Below are positions 9,461 through 18,715 of a stretch of DNA of 24,074 nt, piece by piece. Made by a program: the position numbers and the translations under genes. The notes beneath the pieces were generated by a model. That model saw only the letters and a program-made list of their open reading frames with translations, was not told the origin of the DNA and searched no databases. Each line of letters starts with the position of its first letter. Positions within the stretch are counted from its first letter, which is position 1. Source of the DNA: Plakobranchus ocellatus (lineage: Eukaryota > Mollusca > Gastropoda > Plakobranchidae); assembly GCA_019648995.1 (NCBI GenBank), contig BLXT01000876.1:942045-966118 (forward strand), written 5' to 3'.

Positions 9461-9614
9461 CGGGCACAAACAGGTAACTGTCTGTCCAGTTCCAGAACAG
9501 CCAGTGAGCGCTTCGACATTTTTTGCCTCCAAAAGGCTACAGTCAAGGGGTGGGGAAGAATGTCACGACCATTTGTGTCTGCCTCTTTCACAACGCTGGC
9601 CTGTGGCAAGGCCT

Positions 9615-9682
9615 GTTGTGATTGGCTTGTGAGATGCATACCTCTGTGATTGGCTTGTTTGATGCTTACATTATGTGATGCA
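9615..9682 (-). promoter_or_regulatory. Tandem reversed CCAAT boxes (28-bp direct repeat)
   Basis: TGTGATTGGCTTGT occurs at 9617 and again at 9645, followed each time by a GATGC.TAC word. The two 28-bp units differ at only a few positions, and a partial third (TGTGATGC) follows. Each contains AGCCAATCACA on the minus strand, a full CCAAT-box match (NF-Y type site). Paired CCAAT boxes about 30 bp apart, and 79-107 bp before an ATG, are typical of proximal promoters. Orientation does not fix the direction of transcription. Confidence 0.5.
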
Positions 9683-9727
9683 GTGATCAGCCGACTTGGA
9701 CTTGGTTGTCTATTGTTTACAAGAACA

Positions 9728-9785
9728 ATGAGATGGTTTAAGGGTGGCCTTGAGAAGAGAAAGGTATTTGATGATAGCACTGAAG
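9728..9785 (+). CDS. Candidate first coding exon (MRWFKGGLEKRKV...)
   Basis: An ATG at 9728 with A at -3 opens 19 codons reading MRWFKGGLEKRKVFDDSTE. The exon ends exactly at a strong donor, CTGAAG|GTAGGT (9785/9786), in phase 1. CCAAT boxes lie about 80-110 bp upstream and the surrounding 300 bp is richer in G+C than the window. A diverged copy of the frame, with a GL.K.KV[FL][DE]D pattern, occurs at 9955-10000. No acceptor exon was identified, and the protein is unknown. Alternative: part of a duplicated non-coding repeat. Confidence 0.3.
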
Positions 9786-9917
9786 GTAGGTGTGTGTGTG
9801 TTACTAAATGGATTGAAAGGGTAATTTTTCATATCCTTGTGTTGTGCTAACAGGTGCTGATGTTTGGCGCGTTTGATTCATGACGATGCACTGGAATTAT
9901 AATTTGGCTTTCGTCCA

Positions 9918-10169
9918 ATGTCTAACTCTAAAGTTAGACTAGATGAGACGTTTGAATCTCCAAGTGGCCTTGGGAAAGGAAAAGTTTTAGAGGATAATGA
10001 GCGTGTGCGTTTGATAAAATTGCAATGTTTGCATGATTTTTCACAAACTTGTGGTGTGGGATGGCCGATTGATTGGCATTTAATCAGTAGATTACATCAC
10101 ATTGAATTCACACTTAGACTTGACGGTCCAATGGAGCCAATGAGGAGCATTGAATTTTTGAAGGCCTAG
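9918..10169 (+). CDS. Uncertain 83-codon frame containing a copy of the upstream exon
   Basis: The frame from ATG 9918 to the TAG at 10167-10169 encodes MSNSKVRLDETFESPSGLGK and onward. Residues about 16-27 (SGLGKGKVLEDN) resemble GGLEKRKVFDDS of the candidate exon at 9728, and the DNA matches in the same frame (AAG.GGCCTTG.GAA..GAAA.GT). This suggests an ancient exon-sized duplication about 225 bp apart. The position equivalent to the upstream donor reads GAGC|GTGTGC here, a poor donor. A perfect 8-bp hairpin (9920-9939) overlaps the start. Length alone is not significant. I am unsure it is translated. Confidence 0.2.
   Translation: MSNSKVRLDETFESPSGLGKGKVLEDNERVRLIKLQCLHDFSQTCGVGWPIDWHLISRLHHIEFTLRLDGPMEPMRSIEFLKA
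9920..9939. other. Perfect 8-bp hairpin
   Basis: GTCTAACT (9920-9927) and AGTTAGAC (9932-9939) are exact reverse complements with a CTAA loop. Confidence 0.55.
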
Positions 10170-11700
10170 ATGTTCATGTCCTTGCCCTGTGATAATAATA
10201 AGGCTTGCAGCCCTCTTTGTTTGGGGCAGTTATAATGTTTTAGTACACTGATAGAAGGCAAGTGCATTATGTACGCTGTAGGCATAGATGCTAACTGCTT
10301 TTTACTATACTTGAAAGAGTAGTTGACATGCCAGTAATATGAAGTCCAGTCTGAGAAAATTAAAAAAAGAGAGAAGGGTGAGTGTGTGTGTTTTTTTTTT
10401 TTGGAAAGAGGGGGGGTAATTGGTATTCACGCAACTCAAACGGTTTGTAAAGCCATGTGTCTAGTAGCAGTGTTAGATTTTGATATTTTGATTCTTACAA
10501 CTACGCAGATTACCGGTACAATGAGACTAGGCCTAGTCTTCTTTCAGTTTTTTTAGTACAGACGGTAGGCAACTTGAAGAGGTAATCTTGCATTAACCTG
10601 TGTGTTTATTGGGTGTGAGACATTGATAGTGTCTGATACATCCTTTCTCTTAATTTTCTCCTAGGGTCAAAATATCTGTCAAACTGTTCAGGAAATAGCT
10701 TATTTTTTTTTTACTGGCGAGAAGCATGCCATGCTGTAGGATTTGTCGATTTGAGAATTGCTGTACGTGATTGAATTTGGATTTTCCCCTTGTTTATATG
10801 GTTTTACCCGATGGAACAAAAATGAAATTTATCTCACTCAAAAACGATGCTTTTATCACATGACACCAAGTCTTAGCTTTCCAAAAATATGTGGTTCCAC
10901 TTATCTTTTGTCTCTACCCTAGATTAAATATGTAAATTTCTCATATATCGGTTATATTTCATACATGTTTCTATGCCTCACCCATACTTTTATAAACAGC
11001 AACCTGTGGCTGCGTTAGGGCATCTCATTTCTCTTAACCTACTTGACACCTCTAGCGTTAATCCTGTCTAAAATGGTGATGGGCTTTTTTTTTTCCTTTT
11101 TTGGGGAAATTTGCCAAGGGAAGCACTCTTTTTTTTCCATTGCTGTTAGTAAGGGTTGATGAGAAATCAGTGGGGAAAAAAAATGAGTTTTGTGTTCTTC
11201 TAAATCTACTTAAACCTCCTTGCCAATACTACTCTTTTCAGATTTTCAGATCAAAAGGAGATTATAGTCAACATCATGAACAGCTTGCACCAACAAGCAC
11301 ACAGAGATGTATATTATATGTCGTTTATTAAGTTTCACAAGACCCCAACATAATTGACGAATACATCATATTCACATAAATAGGTTACCATCAGGTTGAA
11401 ATGAAATGATAGATTATTGCTATTGTTTTTCTGTGTTACCCTGTGAGTGCTTACTCTTGAAGGGTTGTTTTGAAGACCGTTGGGGGATATTATGTAGCAA
11501 TGCTACGCAAGTTCTTTTTCTTTCACAAAAGTATTCTATCCAAGTTGTCATGCATAAATGATGGTGCTTTTGACATACTAAACTTTGTCCTATATTTTAA
11601 TTCTATGCACAATAGAGAGTACATGTTAAATCCAGATCAATGGCTCATGGTACTGGAATCCAGAACATTAGGGCTTTAAAAGTGCCGTAATATTTTCTCA
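10170..11700. other. Non-coding stretch without supported genes
   Basis: Contains a short TG/T microsatellite (about 10379-10402). The frames at 11101-11331 and 11470-11679 have no start context, splice signals or recognisable motifs. The left end of the Tigger-like element might lie here or further left, but no match to the right terminal repeat was found. Confidence 0.4.
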
Positions 11701-11703
11701 ATG

Positions 11704-11730
11704 ATTTGTAAATGCAACTGATTTACAAAT
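11704..11730. other. Perfect 10-bp hairpin
   Basis: ATTTGTAAAT (11704-11713) and ATTTACAAAT (11721-11730) pair perfectly around the loop GCAACTG. AT-rich, with no flanking U run of terminator type. It could be a remnant of a small inverted-repeat element or chance. Confidence 0.5.
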
Positions 11731-11759
11731 GATTAAAATAAATCAATGACAACCACAAT

Positions 11760-12020
11760 TTAGGGGTTCATGGGGTTGCAGATGGGCAGTGACCGGTGCT
11801 GTAGGGCGCATAACACTGGTGGTTCTTCCACTCCTCCTTGCTTCACCACACCAGTCCGTCGCAGATAATGCACACACAGTGTTGCATGCTTACACCCACG
11901 CATTCCATTTCTTTCTCTACATCTGGATAAAGCTGTTCTTCATCATTTCTTCAAGCATCTTCCTCGTGGTCACACTGCGCTCTTTGAAATTTATCATATC
12001 CAGTAGATTATTATTTCATT
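11760..12020. other. Higher-GC block left of the transposase, unassigned
   Basis: This block has clearly more G+C than its surroundings. It has an open plus frame 11789-12022 (hydrophobic, rich in H, L and F) and a minus frame with ATG near 11999 reading MINFKERSVTTRKMLEEMM, which stops after about 26 codons. It may be the 5' part of the adjacent transposon or another repeat. No family is recognised. Confidence 0.3.
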
Positions 12021-12047
12021 AATCAATTTTATTTCCACCTCTTGAAA

Positions 12048-13600
12048 AATTTGGGGGAAAAGTGCAACGTTCTCAACCTGGAAACCAAGATAAAACTGCT
12101 AAAAGATGTCGACTCTAAAGCTATGACAGTGACTGATATTGGAAAAAAGTATGGACTGCATAAAAGCACTGTCCAAGATTGTTACAAATCGGGAACAAAT
12201 TTAAGGAGCCTGCGTTTCGTTCGCTTTCCAGCCTGGTAAAAGCGGATGAGAGCGATAAAGTGGAAGATGTTGACGAAGTCCTTTACTGGTGGTTTAAATA
12301 AGCCAGAGCAATGAATGCCCCTCTATCCGGAACGATTTTAATGAAGGTTAGAGAAATTGCCAAGGAAATGAAGTTGGAGAATTTCATCCCCTTTTCTGGT
12401 TGGCATGACAGGTTCAAGAAGTGCTGAGGGATTGATTTTAAAGCCGTTTGTAGAGAATCGGCTTTTACTAGATGCAAATGGAACAATGGCGGACAAAAAT
12501 TCTTCCTGACATACAAGATTATGGACCAGACGATGTCTACAGTGCAGATGAGACAGATCTTTTTTTCAGATGTCTTTCCAAACAGGACCCTAGCATTCAA
12601 AAGTGAACAATGCTCTGGTGAAAAGCTATCAAAAGAGCACATCACAGTTCTTGTCGCAAATATGAGTGGCAATAAGAAACTTCCATTGATGATCATTGGC
12701 CATTTCGAGCCCAAGATGTTTAAAAAACATCAAAAGGTTGCCACTGGACGATCAAGCAAATAAAAAGGCTTGGATGATCTCAGACATATCTGAAAAATGG
12801 GTCCAAAAATTGGATACTCGCTTTTTGCTGGAAGGAAGAAGTGTTTCCTTGGTAAGCAACAACTGCCCAGCACATCCACCATTAAAAGCTGCCCATTTGG
12901 TTTTCTTGCGTGTACAAGTCCAGCCAAGTGACCAAGGCATTATACAGTTGCTGAAATGCCACTACAGGACACAGGAGTTGCAGAAGTACCTGAGACACAT
13001 TGAATTTTGTGCGATAGGTGTCAATGCCAGCACAGCTTTCAACGCCCAAGTTTAAAAGGAATTTCAAGTCACCATTTTGGGTGCCCTTTACTTGTTTAGG
13101 ATCGCCTGTGGTAATGTTACGGTAATGTTGCAAACTGCTTTCATTATGCAGGCTTTAAACAACAAGAATCTTCTGCAGAAAAGAGCAACCAGGATCTAAC
13201 TTCTGAAATTCCATCTGAGGAGGCAACAGCAGATCCCAGAAGTAACAAACCTGTTTGACCAACTTAAAGACCTGGTCTCAGATGAGGTAACTGCGTTTTA
13301 CAGTATCGACACTGAACTGCCTACTTGCGAAGAGGTGCCCATTTCAAGCCTTATTGAGGATATTTAACAGAACAATGAAAATGCTGAAGCACAGCAGATA
13401 AAAAGGATGATGATGGCGATGGTGTGCAAGTAGTGATGGTTTCTGCTGAAGAGGCTAAGTCAGCATTAGCCATGTTGAAAAGATATGGGAAACAACAAGG
13501 AGCTGACGACATCTGCCTCATGGAACAGCAACTGACCAAGCGGCTGTTATCAAGCAGAACACAAAAGACAATCACAGATCTCATCAATAGGTTTAGAAAT
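12048..13600 (+). pseudogene. Tigger/pogo-type transposase pseudogene (CENP-B N-terminal HTH, DDE, C-terminal tail)
   Basis: The ancestral enzyme cut and pasted its own element. Domains appear in the family order. The CENP-B/Psq-type helix-turn-helix (VLNLETKIKLLKDVDSK ... KKYGLHKSTVQD) spans 12060-12190. A second DNA-binding part (VEDVDEVLYWWFK, then GW.DRFKK) spans 12206-12424. The DDE catalytic core runs from 12472 to about 13110 (YSADETDLFFR, PNRTLAFKSEQC, NKKAWM, NNCPAHP, PSDQGII). The C-terminal tail includes DTELPTCEEV (about 13308-13337) and TQKTITDL (about 13561-13584). In-frame stops are TAA 12299, TGA 12425, TAA 13053 and TAA 13365. Frame changes occur near 12205, 12465, 12577, 12708, 13120, 13235 and 13400. 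The first catalytic Asp (12547) and third acidic residue (12930) remain. The second reads Asn (AAC at 12858). About four residues are missing before the third. It is clearly inactive. Confidence 0.88.
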
Positions 13601-14010
13601 GTAAGTGTTATGCGACAAGCTGGGAGGACTCAGGGCAGAGTGGAGCCCTCACATTGTCATAATCGAATAAAAAAAAAAAAAATTTGTAACAAACCAAGAA
13701 GGCAACTAAAAAGACTTTTTAACAAGGCCATTGTTTTATCATGGTCATCGCTCAATGATGACAATGATGGTCCCAAACCCATACTATTGAGAGGAAATAA
13801 TTTAGCAAAAAAATTTAAGATGTTCAAGGATACTCTTTCAAAAATTAGTTTGTAAGGTTTTTTTTTTTTTAATTCAGTTGTAGTACACTGTAGGATACTT
13901 ATTCTTAACATCTATGCTTAATTATACTAATAAGGGACATACTCCAACGCAGCACCTTTTTTTTAAATATAACATAATCCTTTTTTTTTGCCCCCTGAAA
14001 ATGGATAAAG

Positions 14011-14074
14011 CCAACCTTATTTAAAGTCAACACTTTTTCGGGCCGTAGGTCTTGACTTTATAAGGATTCCACTG
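14011..14074 (-). repeat. Right terminal inverted repeat of the Tigger-like element with internal hairpin
   Basis: The outer end is CAGTGGAATCC, read inward from 14074 on the minus strand. Inside it, CCTTATTTAAAGTCAA (14015-14030) and TTGACTTTATAAGG (14052-14065) form an inverted pair with two unpaired bases. The terminal repeat thus contains two opposed copies of a TTGACTTTA-AAGG motif, possible paired transposase binding sites. Confidence 0.6.
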
Positions 14075-14076
14075 TA

Positions 14077-15224
14077 TTTGCTAAAATTTATCTTTGAAAC
14101 TGGTCAAAAAAATAAATTAAAATAATACAGCCATTCTCAAAAGGTCAATCCTCAATTATCACTTATCTTCAATACACACGGTATTGTCTTTAGAATGTTT
14201 AGACTTATAAAAAGAAGCGGTGAACATTTAAAAAATGTCATAGAGAGACAATATACATATTTTGTTGATTAATATATCTTCTTTAAGAAACTGCGTCATT
14301 ATGTGGCCATTTTTCCTTATACAAAACATGATAAAAATACATGCCTCTCTTTTGTGCATGTTTTCTTCTATTTAAGTGTTAGCAAGTCCATTTAAAGGTG
14401 TTTCATGATTTGAAAAAATATGTATACCGAACTCCTAAATACTACAGAAATGTCTACAAATTGCTGATAGGGCACAACAGCACACCAAAATGAGGGCTTC
14501 CGGACGTTATGCTTTATGTCATCGATACCTATTATATTTTGACACTTGAAAATGAATACATGGAATAGTATCATTTTCAAAGATTAGGGTTTCTCAAAAT
14601 TTCATTTATTTTTTATGTAGCCCCAAGTTAATCTCTCAGCTTGGCAGAAAAAAAAAATCGTGTAATTTCTGCCTTTCCATAATGTACGGAAGCACGTCTG
14701 ATTATCATCTACGCTGGCACTCTTCGTGTAGTCAGTGTTGTCCTAAAAGACCAAAAAGGTATCTACTTCGGTTTTAAGTTCTCAGTTTTGCAATAGTGTG
14801 AATGGGAAGTATTAAACAAGATTCATTTTGATTCGTGTCACCTTTTAGGAATTGTAATGTCGGGAAGACTAGACCTATAATGTAACGTACAGAAGGTTTA
14901 ATTTACAAATTGTTCAAATAATTTATTTTTAGTCCCCTACACAGGAATAGTACTATAGTAGGTAATTAATCTAAGGTGCATTATTTTTTTTGTTATACCC
15001 AAAAGGATTGATAAGGTTCAACTTTCAAGTAAAAAAAACAAAAAAACAACTTTCCTCCTCTTGTTCTTGATGTTACTATGACACAATAGTATGATTTAGA
15101 CTGAAAATCTGAGAAAGGCATAAACATACTTTTCCCATGTAATATACATGAAGATGAAGAAAATGGTAATAAAGTGTATACGTATGTTATTTTATTTAAG
15201 TATCAAGGCATTTTCTGTGTCATG
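14077..15224. other. AT-rich non-coding stretch
   Basis: No supported gene. The minus frame 14392-14580 is within chance expectation. Confidence 0.4.
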
Positions 15225-15234
15225 ATGCTTTCTC

Positions 15235-15660
15235 CCGTATGTGACGGTGATAGGAAATTTTTGTCACAGTAACGTCTAGAAGCATGGTGAACATTGTCTT
15301 CCGTAATTTTGGACTCTAAGAAATATAATTGATTATTATTTATCAGATTGGCATAAATATACAATTATGTTATAAATGAAAGAATCAACAATTTTGAAAT
15401 AAGCAATTAAATTATCACCAATATGTTCTGTACGTCACAATGACACACATTTTTTGTCACACTAACATCCAGAATCATGGTGAACATTTTCTTTTTTGAA
15501 TCTGGGCTGTATGAAAAATAACTGATACTTGTTTATAAGGTCAGGATAATTTATTCAATTACGTTACACATTTTACAAGGAAGAACCAACAATATTGAGA
15601 TAAACAAAAAAATATCACCTATTTCTTGTGAAGTTGCAATGACACATCTTTTTTTGTGGA
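15235..15660. repeat. Diverged tandem repeat, period about 193-200 bp, 2+ copies
   Basis: TTTTTGTCACA.TAAC.TC.AGAA.CATGGTGAACATT recurs at 15258 and 15451. After each come TT.GG.CT, then a TTA/TAA-rich part with a CAA..TT..GTTA motif, AGAA.CAACAAT.TTGA.ATAA, and a TATCACC word. A partial third unit begins near 15640 (GACACAT, then TTTTTGTG). Units are roughly 70-75% alike. Non-coding. The conserved GTCAC and CATGGTGAACATT words are the best-kept parts. Confidence 0.7.
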
Positions 15661-17132
15661 AGAAAGGAAATATTGTAATATTATTACTATATAATTTGTG
15701 TCACCTGTAAAAACCAGGTTTTGTGAAGGCTGAACAAATGAAAATTGATTCATATTGAACGTAAAAACTATCTTTTGCCTGTTTTTTGTATGGAACTAGG
15801 TAGTCTTGTTTTCAAGTAGGCAAAGTTTTCTGGGTTTTTAATCAAGATTGAAAATGTATGTGCATGTCAGGTCTCTTATTTGACCTTTTGAGAATGGCTC
15901 AATAATAATCCACCTCCTCGGCGTAAAATCGTTACATCAAAGTACCACATGTTTTCTTTCAAAACAACAAACCACGTCTAAAGACTTAGCATTGATATTG
16001 GCCTGAGAGATAATTTCAATGATGCGTTTGATCAACATAATATTAGTATACATGATACAACAGCATATTAATGCTACACCAAGGCACCACACACTAATAT
16101 GGAGGCAAAGAATTTATGAATCATCTTCTCTATTGGACCACTCCACCAACCAGTCCAATATTATACTTTTGCCTTGTGGAAACTTTCATTTTACATTACC
16201 CTATAAATAGATATACACTCTTATCCACACTTGCATGATTCCAACTCTAGATCTATGTTCCCAAAAGGAAAATACATGGAAAAGGCTGCAAGATCGCCTA
16301 TCTTATGATAAAATACAATAGTTTCTGATTATAAAACTATAATTATTACCGTCATTCTGAAATTCAATATCTTTTAATACTGATATTTCATTCACCTACG
16401 TCATTTTGTCCTAACCCAGTGCTCAGAAAGACTTTTGATTATGCACATACAGCGATATTCCAAAAATAATGACAAAATAAAGCCAACCATAGTCCTGCTA
16501 ACAATTTATAGAATTTACCAGCAGTTTTCAACGATAGCAATTAAAAGTTTTGACCAAAAAAAAAGGAGATATTTTTTAAATTTTTTTGGGGGGAAAAATG
16601 ATCACCTCAGAACACTATCTAGGATAATGGCCCCACAGTTTTATTGGTCATGTCTGTTCCAGCAATAGATAGATAGAAATAAAATGCACGTGATCTAAAA
16701 AAATTCTATTTTGTTTTCACATAATGAAATGATTATACTGTAATAGAACAGGTTGAATAGCAGTCTAGCTTTCATTCAAATTTATTTTTCTTGCAAATAT
16801 ATTGGGATATCTTGCCTGATACTGAATAAATTTTGTAAAAGAACAATGTTCAAAATCAATAAAACTATATAGGTATTTTTTTAGATCCATCGCTTTTTAA
16901 GAACATGTATCTCTCTTCACATATAGATTAGATTCCTAGGTCTTTGTGGCCAATGCAACAAATTTAAAGTATCATAAATTCATATTTGCCCAACAATTAA
17001 TCAGCATCTTTTCAGCAGTTTGTGCCCTAAAATCATTTAATGAGAAGATAAAAGTGTCATTGTGAAATTTTACCATTTAACATGTAGATCTAGATTTACA
17101 GTCTACGTAGATCCATGTGGCAGATGCGAAGT
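15661..17132. other. AT-rich stretch without supported genes
   Basis: The frames at 16019-16210 and 16435-16668 are within chance expectation. A TTTATT at 16781-16786 (AATAAA on the minus strand) could be the polyadenylation signal for the minus-strand terminal exon at 17133-17306. Confidence 0.4.
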
Positions 17133-17306
17133 TTACTCAACTTCACTTGGTGCTTTTCCTTTCTCTTCATTCTGTGCCTTTTTTAAGGATGCCTCAAGCA
17201 TTTTTATGTCCCAAGAAGCCATTTTAGTGAATCTTGAATGACTCGAAAAAAACTCTTCAGTTTAAAGATGTGAATGTAACGACTGACTCCTAGACTTGCT
17301 GTAGTC
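17133..17306 (-). CDS. Candidate minus-strand terminal exon with 29-codon frame (MASWDIKMLEAS...)
   Basis: On the minus strand a long polypyrimidine tract and TTGCCTAG precede an exon beginning at 17306. Inside it, an ATG at 17222 with A at -3 and G at +4 opens 29 codons to a TAA at 17133-17135, reading MASWDIKMLEASLKKAQNEE and ending in KAPSEVE. The composition (A, K, E-rich, amphipathic helix-like) is unlike random AT-rich DNA. A second frame from the same acceptor is open for about 34 codons, to a TAA that overlaps this one (RYIHIFKLKSFF...), so the coding frame is ambiguous. A possible poly(A) signal lies at 16786-16781. No family is recognised. Confidence 0.3.
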
Positions 17307-18120
17307 CTAGGCAAGAAAAGCCAAAGGGAAAAGTAAAAGTACTAAAAAAGAAAATTTATTGCTTCACCTTTGACTTCGGGTGGTCTAGACTTGAGCAAGA
17401 GCAAACTCAAATCTTAGCAGCTCCGATTATATCATCTAAAAATAGAAACCTTTACCTCTGAAAGGTGACAAAAATGAAATGAAAATTGTTGATAAAAATT
17501 TGATGAGATTCTTGAAATTAAAATAGTACATATTTAAAAGCATGGTTGGTCATGAATAGAGACATAATTTCACAAACATATATGGTGTATTTTAAATATA
17601 TATTCAACATTTTAATCCAGTCGTTTTAACGCAGATTTGCACACTGGTCGTTTTTACTACTATCAATTGTTATTGTGTAGAGCCTATAAATTTATCACCT
17701 GATTTTACTGCTTTTGTTTGGTACAAAAATAAAAACTAAGGACATTTAAGCTCTTTTAACACCCTGTCCTCAAGTTACTGCACCAAGTAAGTTTGTATTA
17801 TGACGACCAATTTTGGTCGTTTTAGTTTCCAAGACAGTTTGCATTTATAAGTATTACAGTGCCCAGTGGTAGCTCCAATGTGGAATTTTTAGAAACATGC
17901 ATACACACATAAACACCTACATGTTATATAGGTCGACATTCTATGGACCGCGATTGGTTCAAATCAAGAGTGTTACTGTTAAGCCCGAAGGAAAACATGG
18001 ATGAGTTATGTTGCCAAGAGTCAAGATATTGCTTTTTGTGTGATTTTGATTTTTTTTCCTCTTAGTCTTACTCTTAGTACTTTAAAGAGTGGTTTTTTCT
18101 TTTTTTTTTTATTGCCACAG
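17307..18120. other. Non-coding stretch with strong acceptor-like tracts
   Basis: The interval holds a 33-codon-scale plus frame from ATG 17943 (MDRDWFKSRVLLLSPKENMD) that ends without a usable donor. GATTTTTTTTCCTCTTAG (ending 18065) and TTTTTTATTGCCACAG (ending 18120) are good splice acceptors by sequence, but the DNA after the second is SINE-like. No firm gene call. Confidence 0.25.
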
Positions 18121-18228
18121 TACGTGTTAAGACCTGGTTCAAGACATGGTTACCCAGTTGGAGCCCCTCCAAGATCACCTTATTCTAAACAGGCTATACA
18201 TAAAGACCAAACCAAAACCCCTAGCTAA
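18121..18228 (+). repeat. Second SINE-like copy (3' tail)
   Basis: GATCACCTTATTCTAAACAG (18171 on) through GGCTATACATAAAGACCAAACCA aligns with the 3' part of the 5221-5400 repeat at about three quarters identity, including the A-rich CAAACCA tail. GGTTCAAGAC at 18136 could be its decayed B box. In one frame this gives a proline-rich peptide (RPGSRHGYPVGAPPRSPYSK) after a strong acceptor, so it could be mistaken for, or exonised as, coding sequence. The shared tail makes a repeat the better explanation. Confidence 0.5.
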
Positions 18229-18386
18229 TTAAAAAAAAAATTTAACCTAATTGTGACCTATATTTACTGGTGACTTATATTTATGGCTTGAAAGATTTTT
18301 ATTGTCTTTTCTTTTTTCGTTTCATGAGTAAAGCTTTAACTAAATTTGGCTACCTTTGAAATCAGTATCATTTTTTTTTCTCCCAG

Positions 18387-18476
18387 ACCAAAACGACCTC
18401 CACCTTCATTAGCAGAGTTTCAGGAGCCAGAGTCCGAAAACGGTCTGAATAGACAGCTTATTCAGGGACACAATAG
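18387..18476 (+). CDS. Candidate internal exon (PKRPPPSLAEFQEPESENG...)
   Basis: TTTTTTTTTCTCCCAG (ending 18386) is a near-ideal acceptor and AATAG|GTAGAT (18476/18477) a fair donor. The 90-bp exon is phase 2 at both ends. Its open frame reads PKRPPPSLAEFQEPESENGL and ends QLIQGHN. It is proline- and glutamate-rich, hydrophilic and higher in G+C than the flanks. The next exon candidate (18585) continues in the same phase to a stop and a poly(A) signal. Upstream exons were not found. The family is unknown, and the chain could still be coincidental. Confidence 0.4.
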
Positions 18477-18584
18477 GTAGATTTTATACTCCCAGAAATA
18501 ATTTTTATTTTATTCAGTATGTAACATATTTTGTAAAATGGTTTAAACCAATTGAGTCAAATTGCTTTTTTTAACATTCTATAG

Positions 18585-18715
18585 CAATGATAAAACCTGA
18601 AGGTAATTTCTATGAACTTGTACTGAAAAATGGATAGTGGTTTGTTGATTCTCTTTCAAGATATTTTTTTAATGATCATGTGAAAGCAATAAAACCAGTG
18701 AGAAATTTTTCCTTG
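18585..18715 (+). CDS. Candidate terminal exon with stop and poly(A) signal
   Basis: GCTTTTTTTAACATTCTATAG (ending 18584) is a good acceptor. Continuing the phase of the 18387-18476 exon, the frame reads S-N-D-K-T then TGA (18598-18600). AATAAA follows at 18688-18693, with a TTGGTCTTTACTGTGT stretch about 30 bp later, as expected downstream of a cleavage site. The coding part is only five residues, so coincidence is possible. Its value is that acceptor, phase, stop and poly(A) signal are all in the right order. The transcript end is estimated. Confidence 0.35.
18688..18693 (+). terminator. Polyadenylation signal AATAAA
   Basis: AATAAA lies 88 bp after the proposed TGA stop at 18600, with a G/T-rich segment following at 18721-18738. 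Such hexamers are common in AT-rich DNA. The support comes from its position in the exon model. Confidence 0.35.

Larger units (their letters stand above)
12048..14074 (+). mobile_element. Decayed Tigger-like (pogo / Tc1-mariner superfamily) DNA transposon
   Basis: A broken pogo-type transposase (12048-about 13600) is followed by a right terminal inverted repeat ending at 14074 in ...GGATTCCACTG, next to TA (14075-14076). Read inward on the minus strand the end is CAGTGGAATCCTTATAAAG, the typical CAGTGG start of Tigger/pogo termini, with the TA target of the superfamily. The inner part of this end holds a hairpin. No matching left end was found upstream, so the element is 5'-truncated, or its left end has diverged beyond visual recognition. 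The left coordinate is the start of recognisable transposase, not a mapped boundary. Confidence 0.8.

Noticed and set aside
9448-9780. 110-codon minus-strand frame
   Set aside because: The longest frame outside the transposon, but it lies in a locally GC-richer stretch where long frames are easier by chance. It runs antisense through the CCAAT repeat and the candidate exon, has no motif, and partly crosses the tandem duplication.
10379-10402. TG/T microsatellite and the ACACAC run near 20286
   Set aside because: Ordinary simple repeats, too short to be of interest.
12283-12714. 143-codon minus-strand frame
   Set aside because: Antisense shadow of the transposase pseudogene.
12730-13133. Three minus-strand frames of 62-83 codons
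   Set aside because: All are antisense to the DDE region of the transposase relic.
17951-17965. GGTTCAAATC as a tRNA T-loop / B box
   Set aside because: No A box at the right distance and no acceptor or anticodon stems. Not a tRNA.
18001-18228. 75-codon plus-strand frame ending in a proline-rich peptide
   Set aside because: Its first half is translated polypyrimidine tract and its second half matches the tail of the SINE-like repeat at 5221-5400.
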